DNA of 64,000 nucleotides from Thermocatellispora tengchongensis (lineage in GTDB: Bacteria > Actinomycetota > Actinomycetes > Streptosporangiales > Streptosporangiaceae): NCBI RefSeq assembly GCF_014202315.1, contig NZ_JACHGN010000001.1, forward strand, positions 333,757-397,756, given 5' to 3'. The stretch's first letter is position 1, and every line of letters starts with the position of its first letter. The translations under genes and the position numbers were made by a program. This document shows positions 58,891 to 64,000 of the stretch, piece after piece. Under the pieces are notes generated by a model. The model ran no database searches, was not told the origin of the DNA, and was given only the letters and a program-made list of their open reading frames with translations.

Positions 58891-58940
58891 CCTAAAGCGA
58901 ACCTGAAGACGATCTCGGCCGCGTTCAGCCCCGCTTCAGG
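58891..58940. promoter_or_regulatory. Response-regulator boxes between divergent genes
   Basis: CCTAAAG at 58891 and CCTGAAG at 58902 are direct repeats with an 11-bp period. GTTCAGC at 58923 and CTTCAGG at 58934 are the same motif in the opposite orientation, again 11 bp apart. This is the arrangement bound by OmpR-type dimers. The pairs face the regulator gene and the secreted-protein gene. Confidence 0.7.
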
Positions 58941-59003
58941 TGCGCCCCGGCAGGCTCGGCCCCGTTCGGCACATCCATCGCCTTTTTCACAGGAGGACGA
59001 GAC

Positions 59004-59459
59004 ATGCTCAAGCGACGTGTGGCCGCGGTCGGCGCGGCGGCCGGGTTCCTGCTCATGACCGTGCTGGTCGGCGCGAGCGCGGCCAGCGCCGACCCTTCCC
59101 CATCCTGGGCCAAGACGGAGACGGCCGAGATCGTCTGCGTGGACCAGGACGGCAAGAAGGTCGAGCCGTCCGTGACGGTGGCGCTCCCGTCCGGCGAGCA
59201 CGGCGAACTCGCCAAGGCCGGCGAACTCGCCAAGGCCGTCGAGCCCGGCAAGGCTGTCGAGGCCGGCGAGGCCACGAAGGTCGTCATCGAGGACGGCGAG
59301 GCGGTTCCCGACGCCGTCCAGGCGGTCCCCGCCGTCCCGGCGACCCCCGGCGAACCGGGCCGGGCCGGTGAGGTCGAGCCCTCCAAGACCATCCCCACCG
59401 ACGAGCCCGTCAAGGTCGAGCTCAAGAAGGGCATCGCCTGCGTGGCGGCGAAGAAGTGA
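59004..59459 (+). CDS. Small secreted repeat protein, probable two-component target
   Basis: 151 residues from ATG with AGGAGG seven bases upstream. Signal peptide about 1-29 ending ASA. The mature chain is acidic/Lys-rich with degenerate repeats (GELAKAGELAKAVEPGKAVEAGEATK) and Val-Pro repeats (AVPAVPATP), likely extended. Two Cys near the ends (EIVCVDQ and IACVAAK) could bridge. Divergent from the OmpR-type regulator with shared boxes, so it is probably regulated by that system. Function unknown. Confidence 0.8.
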   Translation: MLKRRVAAVGAAAGFLLMTVLVGASAASADPSPSWAKTETAEIVCVDQDGKKVEPSVTVALPSGEHGELAKAGELAKAVEPGKAVEAGEATKVVIEDGEAVPDAVQAVPAVPATPGEPGRAGEVEPSKTIPTDEPVKVELKKGIACVAAKK

Positions 59460-59491
59460 ACCGGCGCTGAGACCGCGCGGCGGGCCGGGGG

Positions 59492-60592
59492 TCAGCCTGC
59501 GGGGAAGGACGGGTGCGGGCCCAGCGCCCAGTACTCGTACAGGCCATGTCCCACCAGGCCGTCGTACTCGAACCGGCCCACCGCGTCCACCATGCCCCAC
59601 ATGCGCGCCGCGTCCTCGGGGAGCCGGTACGTGACGCCCTGCACCACCGGCTCCGGACCCTGCCACATGCCGTGCCGCCAGTCCTGCTCCAGGCCGTAGC
59701 CGGTGCCCACCATGAGGTGCACCGGCAGGATCGGGGTGCAGTGCACGTCGAACGGCTTGCCGCCGGGCGGAGTGAAGGTGATCACGGCCGAGGTGACGTC
59801 CCTGGTGCCGGGCGCGTACTCGGGGCGGTACTCGGGACGGCCCAGGTACTCGGTCTCGTAGTCGGTCTCCTCGCGGCCGGTGCCGAACCCCCACACGCGC
59901 ACCGCCTCCTCCAGCAGCCGCCTGCCCCGGTGGTCCTCCTGGAGGATGCACAGGATCGCGTGGTCCTCGAACTGCATCGGGGCGTAGAGCCAGTAGAAGG
60001 TGCCCGGGTCGGTGGCCTGGATGCCGGGCGGCTCGGGCTCGCCCACCGGGCGTACGCCCCAGGAGCGGTCGCGCGTGCCCCACCAGCGGTCGGGGGTGAC
60101 CTCGAAGCGCCGTTCGCCCACCTGGATGGTCCCGGTCCAGGTGCCGGTCTGCGCCAGGCGTACCGAGTCGAAGATCACTCGTTCCCGGCGGCGCAGGAAG
60201 TGCCGCGGCTCCAGCGTCGCCGGGATCGCGCCCTCGAAGGTGAGGTCGAAGGCCAGACCGTGCTCGGTGGGCTCCAGGACCACTCGGAGCCGCCTGAGCC
60301 CTTCCAGCACCTCGACCCGGAACGGGCCCACGCGGGTGTCCATGCGGTCGGGGCCCAGCTCGCGCGAGGCTCGTACGACGCGGTGCAGATCGGCGGTCCG
60401 TACGCAGGCGAAGGCGTCGGTGACCCCCAGGTTCGGGTACTGGCCGAGGCCGACGATCAGCATCAGCTCGTCGGAGCGGGGGTGGCAGTTGAAGTAGTAC
60501 CGGTCGTAGAAGTTGCGGTCGGAGGTCGCCACGTGCCGCATGACCTGGGCCGTCTGGTGGATCGGGTGGTCGTCGAGCGGTGACAGCGTCAT
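59492..60592 (-). CDS. Hypothetical protein, possible lipocalin-like (AttH/CrtC-type) fold
   Basis: 366 residues from ATG with TGGAG six bases upstream. Beta-rich, with many Trp/Tyr/Arg: FYDRYYFNCHPRSDELMLIVGLGQYPN, LRVVLEPTEHGLAFDLTFEG, the conserved-looking RWWGTRDRSWGVRP and DPGTFYWLYAPMQFEDHAIL. R-x-W-W-G-x-R-D-x-S-W-G recalls proteins of steroid/carotenoid-modifying or DUF7064/7065-like families, but I cannot assign one. Its promoter carries a CAAGCGCTTG palindrome typical of TetR control. Confidence 0.75.
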   Translation of the reverse strand: MTLSPLDDHPIHQTAQVMRHVATSDRNFYDRYYFNCHPRSDELMLIVGLGQYPNLGVTDAFACVRTADLHRVVRASRELGPDRMDTRVGPFRVEVLEGLRRLRVVLEPTEHGLAFDLTFEGAIPATLEPRHFLRRRERVIFDSVRLAQTGTWTGTIQVGERRFEVTPDRWWGTRDRSWGVRPVGEPEPPGIQATDPGTFYWLYAPMQFEDHAILCILQEDHRGRRLLEEAVRVWGFGTGREETDYETEYLGRPEYRPEYAPGTRDVTSAVITFTPPGGKPFDVHCTPILPVHLMVGTGYGLEQDWRHGMWQGPEPVVQGVTYRLPEDAARMWGMVDAVGRFEYDGLVGHGLYEYWALGPHPSFPAG

Positions 60593-60622
60593 CGGTGCTC
60601 CACAGGTGGGGGTGTGGCACCG

Positions 60623-60651
60623 GTTCTAACAAGCGCTTGGTGCGGAGTCAA
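60623..60651 (-). promoter_or_regulatory. Promoter with CAAGCGCTTG operator
   Basis: Minus strand: TTGACT (60651-60646), exactly 17 bases, TAGAAC (60628-60623). The perfect palindrome CAAGCGCTTG (60630-60639) fills the spacer next to the -10. Such sites are typical of TetR repressors of lipid or steroid metabolism. No regulator gene is adjacent. Confidence 0.75.
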
Positions 60652-60714
60652 CGGGGGCCCGCACGAAAGCGGCCCGCGGTCCATTCGACCGGCGGGCCGC
60701 CTCGCGCGAACCGA

Positions 60715-61248
60715 TCAGGACATCTTCTTGGAGATCTCCTCGGCCTGCCGATCCGCGGCCGTTCCCGCCGTCTCGGCCTTCTCGGAAATCCGCTCCCCCG
60801 TCTGCTCGGCCTTCTCGCCCATCCACTGGGACGCGTCGGCCGCGCTGTCCCTCATCGTGTCCGTCCACTGCTGGGCGTTCTTGCGGTACATGTAGAAACC
60901 CGCGGCGCCCAGCGCGAGGCCGCTCAGCAGGACCAGCATCGGCCACCGCCTCGACCTCACCGGTTTCGGGTCGATCCGCCTCGCGGCGTCGGCCAGCATC
61001 GCGCTGACCCGGGGGGCGAGCTGTTCCTCGACCGTGTGCGCCGCCCGGTCCAGCCTGGGCGCGGCCCAGGATCTGGCATTGACGATCCGCTCCGCGGCCA
61101 TGTCGCGAGCGTCCGAGGCCATCGGCCCGACCCGCTCAGTGGCGTGCGCCATCCGTTCGGTGGCATGCGCCATCTGGGCCTGCATCCGGCCCAGCCACGT
61201 CTTCGGTACCATCACCTCGACGCGGCGATTCCTCATACTCAGGGACAC
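60715..61248 (-). CDS. DUF5324-like membrane protein
   Basis: 177 residues from GTG with GGGGAGG five bases upstream. A helical N-terminal part rich in Ala and repeats (MAHATERMAHATERVGPMASDARDM), RIDPKPVRSRRW before one membrane helix (about 100-118, PMLVLLSGLALGAAGFYMY), then a charged coiled coil (WMGEKAEQTGERISEKAETAG). Resembles the actinobacterial DUF5324 proteins found next to the cyclophilin/crgA region, which matches its place here. Function unknown; perhaps envelope-associated. Confidence 0.75.
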   Translation of the reverse strand: MSLSMRNRRVEVMVPKTWLGRMQAQMAHATERMAHATERVGPMASDARDMAAERIVNARSWAAPRLDRAAHTVEEQLAPRVSAMLADAARRIDPKPVRSRRWPMLVLLSGLALGAAGFYMYRKNAQQWTDTMRDSAADASQWMGEKAEQTGERISEKAETAGTAADRQAEEISKKMS

Positions 61249-61732
61249 GACAACCTCCCCTGTCGTTGGGGCCCCGCATCGACACCTTCCCCCTAGAAAG
61301 GGAAACACACGCGTGCTTATGGCGCATGCTCCGCATGCGCGGGGCTTGGGCGCCTCCAGGGTCGTGTCTTCCCTCGTCGGTCGCGAACCCTCCTTCGTCG
61401 GGTTCACGCCCTCCTCAGTCCAGACACGACCCGCGCCCAAGCCCCCACAACCCACCTACCTGAACCTGACTCTGGGGCGCCCAGGTGACCCCCTCACCAC
61501 CCGCCTGCCTCAACTGGGGTGGGGCCCGCCTGGCTGAACTGGGGTGGGGCCCGCCTGGCTGAGCTGGGGTGGGGTGCTCGTGTGGCATCCGCAACCTGGC
61601 GAAGGTGCTCGCGGGCCCGCGGTGTGGGTAGGGCGCGTGGGAGGATGACGTGAGCGGTCGAAGGCCGCACTTGTAACACAACCATTACAGCCTGCGCGAT
61701 CAGGCGAAAATCTCAAAGGGGGCAGCCTCCCC
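61249..61732. other. Intergenic with 25-bp tandem repeats
   Basis: About 480 bases between divergent genes. At 61511-61580 the unit AACTGGGGTGGGGCCCGCCTGGCTG occurs with a 25-base period (starts 61511, 61536, partial 61561). CAACCATTACAGCC near 61680 is AT-richer and probably belongs to the cyclophilin promoter. No gene supported. Confidence 0.65.
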
Positions 61733-62269
61733 GTGGCTGACAAACTCTTCGCTACGCTCCGCACCAACCACGGCACCATCAAGGTCGAGCTCTTCCCGAA
61801 CCACGCGCCCAAGACGGTGCGCAACTTCGTGGAGCTGGCCGAGGGCACGCGGGAGTGGACCCACCCCGAGACCGGGGTGAAGAGCACCGACAAGCTCTAC
61901 AACGGCACGATCTTCCACCGGGTGATCTCCGGCTTCATGATTCAGGGCGGCGACCCGCTGGGCCAGGGCATCGGCGGGCCGGGCTACGAGTTCGACGACG
62001 AGATCCACCCCGAGCTGTACTTCAACCGGCCCTACCTGCTCGCCATGGCCAACGCGGGCAAGCGCATGGGCCACGGCACCAACGGCTCGCAGTTCTTCAT
62101 CACCGTCGTGCCGACCCCGCACCTCAACGGCAAGCACACCATCTTCGGCGAGGTCGTCGAGGGCGCCGACGTCGTGGACCGCATCTCCAAGGTCCCCACC
62201 GGCCGCATGGACCGCCCGGTCCAGGACGTGGTGCTCGAAGAGGTCACCATCCAGCGCACCCAGGCGTGA
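61733..62269 (+). CDS. ppiA: Cyclophilin-type peptidyl-prolyl isomerase
   Basis: 178 residues from GTG. FATLRTNHGTIKVELFPNHAPKTVRNFVELA, catalytic Arg in TIFHRVISGFMIQGGDP (about 63), GTNGSQFFIT, HLNGKHTIFGEVVEG. Cytosolic (no signal). Speeds proline isomerisation in protein folding. Its place near rhomboid, crgA and pabA is conserved around the actinomycete origin. Confidence 0.95.
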   Translation: MADKLFATLRTNHGTIKVELFPNHAPKTVRNFVELAEGTREWTHPETGVKSTDKLYNGTIFHRVISGFMIQGGDPLGQGIGGPGYEFDDEIHPELYFNRPYLLAMANAGKRMGHGTNGSQFFITVVPTPHLNGKHTIFGEVVEGADVVDRISKVPTGRMDRPVQDVVLEEVTIQRTQA

Positions 62270-62457
62270 CGCCGCCGGGTCCCGGCGCGCCGCGGCACGG
62301 CGTGCGCGCCGGGACGGGCCGCACCGCCGACCCGGCCGCGCCCCGGGGCGCGGCCGAGGGGCGTCGCCGGAGCGGCGCGGCATGCGCCGTTGGCGAATAG
62401 GCTGTGGGAGGACGACGCACGGGCCGAACGCCCAGCCGAAAGGGCCATGAGCACGCG

Positions 62458-63342
62458 ATGACCACCCAGCCACCCATGCCGCCGGCGCAGCCCGAGCAGC
62501 CCGACGCGGGGGCCGTGCCGACCTGCTACCGGCACCCCGACCGCGAGACCTACGTCAAGTGCCAGCGTTGTGAGCGGCCGATCTGCCCCGACTGCATGCG
62601 CGAGGCCGCGGTGGGCCACCAGTGCGTCGAGTGCGTGCGCGAGGCCAACCGGGGCGTGCGGCAGGCCCGCGCGGTCTTCGGCGGCGGCCACGTCACCAGC
62701 CCCAGGGTCACCTACACCCTGCTGGCCGTGAACATCCTGGCCTACCTCGCCGAGGTCGTCAGCACCGACTGGGTGCTGAACACCTTCGCCATGCAGTCCT
62801 ACCGCGTCGGCCTGCTGGGCGAGTGGTGGCGGCTGATCACCAGCGCGTTCCTGCACGCTCCGCCCACGGGCGGCGGCTTCGGCCTGACCCACATCCTGTT
62901 CAACATGTGGGCGCTGTACGCCGTCGGCCCCGAGCTGGAGCGCCGCCTCGGCGCGCTCCGCTTCGCCGCGCTCTACCTGATCTCCGCGATCGGCGGGTCG
63001 ATCGGCGTCTACCTGCTGGGCATCAGCGCCGTCGGCGCGTCGGGCGCGATCTACGGCCTGTTCGGCGCGCTGTTCGTGGTCAGCAAGCGGCTCGGCTACG
63101 ACCCGCGCGGCGTGCTGTGGCTGATCGGCATCAACGTGGTGCTCACCTTCCTACTGCCCGGCATCAGTTGGCAGGGCCACCTCGGCGGGCTGGTGACCGG
63201 CTCGCTGGTGGCCGTGGCCTTCGCGTACGCGCCGGAGAAGAACCGCTCGCTGGTGCAGTGGGGCGGCGCGGGCGCGATCCTGGCCGTGCTGGTGCTGCTC
63301 GTGGCGGTGTTCCCGCCCTCCCTGTTCCTGGTGGGCGGATAG
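62458..63342 (+). CDS. Rhomboid protease with N-terminal zinc finger
   Basis: 294 residues. A B-box-like zinc finger at about 22-60: CYRHPDRETYVKCQRCERPICPDCM and HQCVECV (paired Cys and His). Then six membrane helices with rhomboid motifs: HILFNMWALYAVG (about 142), catalytic Ser in GASGAIYGLFGA (about 183), and catalytic His in WQGHLGGL (about 240). Cleaves membrane proteins within the bilayer. Start at the ATG before ACCACCCAG; AAAGGG lies 14 bases upstream, so a start slightly upstream remains possible. Confidence 0.93.
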   Translation: MTTQPPMPPAQPEQPDAGAVPTCYRHPDRETYVKCQRCERPICPDCMREAAVGHQCVECVREANRGVRQARAVFGGGHVTSPRVTYTLLAVNILAYLAEVVSTDWVLNTFAMQSYRVGLLGEWWRLITSAFLHAPPTGGGFGLTHILFNMWALYAVGPELERRLGALRFAALYLISAIGGSIGVYLLGISAVGASGAIYGLFGALFVVSKRLGYDPRGVLWLIGINVVLTFLLPGISWQGHLGGLVTGSLVAVAFAYAPEKNRSLVQWGGAGAILAVLVLLVAVFPPSLFLVGG

Positions 63343-63379
63343 AGCTTCCCCAGGGTGTGGATAAAGTCTGTGGAAACCA

Positions 63380-63625
63380 CTAACGCCAGCGGGTGGAAAG
63401 CACCACACCGAAGATGATGAAAGCGAACCCGACCGCGAGGTTCCAGTTGCCCAGGGAGCTGATCCCGGGCACGTTGGGCGCCACGTAGTACGTCGCGATC
63501 CACAGGATGCCGATGATCCACGCCGCCACCATGGTGGGCGCGAGCCAGCGGGGGCTGACCTTGACCTGCTGCGACTTCTGCGGCGGGGTGTAGACCGCCT
63601 TCTTGCGAACCTTCGACTTCGGCAC
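63380..63625 (-). CDS. crgA: Cell-division protein CrgA
   Basis: 81 residues: a basic, Lys-rich N-terminus (PKSKVRKKAVYTPP), two membrane helices (about 30-50 and 60-80) and the C-terminal VVLSTRWR end typical of CrgA. Membrane protein that influences FtsZ ring and septum formation in actinomycetes. Convergent with the rhomboid gene and divergent from pabA. Confidence 0.95.
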   Translation of the reverse strand: MPKSKVRKKAVYTPPQKSQQVKVSPRWLAPTMVAAWIIGILWIATYYVAPNVPGISSLGNWNLAVGFAFIIFGVVLSTRWR

Positions 63626-63777
63626 GGGGTGACTCCTGGTATGGGCCAGAGGGACCCGGATCGCCCTCTCGGCTCTGTCAGCTAGCGTAATCGCTGTATG
63701 CGAAGACCGCTGTAAGGATAGTCGCCGCAGGTGGCCTGTGGCGATCCCACCCGGGTGTCGTGGTGTCGGAGGGGCCG

Positions 63778-64000
63778 ATGAGCAGGGTGCTGGTGGTGGA
63801 CAACCACGACAGCTTCGTGCACACCATCGTGCAGTATCTGCGGGCGCTGGGGGCCGAGTGCGACGTACGCCCCCGCGATCTCGTCGCGGTCGCCGACGCC
63901 ACGGCGTACGACGGGGTGCTGGTCAGCCCGGGACCGGGCGCGCCCGAGGACGCCGGGGTGAGCGTGCCGCTGGTGACCGCCTGCGCGCGGGCCGGGGTGC
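63778..64000 (+). CDS. pabA: Aminodeoxychorismate/anthranilate synthase glutaminase subunit, 5' part
   Basis: First 74 codons, gene continues past the window. ATG with GGAGGGG four bases upstream. VLVVDNHDSFVHTIVQYLRALG and the oxyanion-loop SPGPGAPEDAG are class I glutamine amidotransferase features of TrpG/PabA proteins. Supplies ammonia to chorismate for folate or tryptophan synthesis. The gene position next to crgA is the usual actinomycete order, where it is labelled pabA or trpG. Confidence 0.93.
   Translation, partial: MSRVLVVDNHDSFVHTIVQYLRALGAECDVRPRDLVAVADATAYDGVLVSPGPGAPEDAGVSVPLVTACARAGV

Noticed and set aside
61249-61732. oriC/DnaA-box cluster near the crgA-side genes
   Set aside because: No recurring TTGTCCACA-type boxes were seen; the G-rich repeat is unrelated.

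Overview
This is high-GC DNA from an actinomycete, most likely a member of the Streptosporangiales (an inference from gene content, not a database result). The right end carries a cyclophilin, a rhomboid protease, crgA and a pabA/trpG start. With tRNA-Ala and a DLW-39 micro-protein further left, this resembles the neighbourhood of oriC in filamentous actinomycetes. No rRNA, CRISPR array or oriC was seen.

Layout. 1-2501: the 3' end of a sensor kinase, a lipoprotein, a membrane-fusion protein and the first 44 codons of a MacB-type ABC ATPase. 2473-15784: a 13.3-kb integrative and conjugative element (AICE type) with a large serine integrase, a RepSA-like HUH replication initiator, a TraB/FtsK-like translocase, a Pra-like protein and regulators (XRE plus DUF397, an RsbW-like ATPase, a winged helix). 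It sits inside the codons for the Walker A motif of the ABC ATPase. The ATPase resumes in frame at 15785, followed by its FtsX-type permease, so removing the element would restore a 295-codon gene. The exporter is therefore probably off while the element is integrated.

17.7-25.5 kb holds a beta-lactamase-fold hydrolase, an APH-like kinase, a GntR regulator divergent from a fumarylacetoacetate hydrolase-like enzyme with a shared palindrome, an acyltransferase-3 protein, and a multicopper oxidase with a small membrane protein.

26.2-28.4 kb is the most striking part: a TROVE/Ro60 (Rsr) gene preceded by three tandem RNAs that fold as Y RNAs. Each has a closing stem, a conserved Ro-binding-like helix and a circularly permuted tRNA-like module (T-arm, capped acceptor stem, two-nucleotide linker, D-arm). 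A fourth hairpin upstream carries a related Ro-motif sequence without the tRNA-like part. Together they look like a Ro/Y-RNA ribonucleoprotein locus with several RNA guides or tethers.

28.8-64 kb is mostly ordinary chromosome: Spo0M, P450, TetR, Ogt, HAD, tRNA-Ala, a decayed SDR gene, two small secreted proteins, Lgt, a methyltransferase, a VOC/AraC pair, a Ser/Thr kinase with a PP2C-type ectodomain, DUF427, DinB, GT2, membrane proteins, catalase, an M20 peptidase/diaminopropionate ammonia-lyase/LysR module, an intradiol dioxygenase-like lipoprotein, a SigE-family sigma factor with a propeller membrane protein, PadR, a two-component system with recognisable operator repeats, and the cell-division-proximal cluster at the end. 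Operators or promoters can be proposed in front of five genes.
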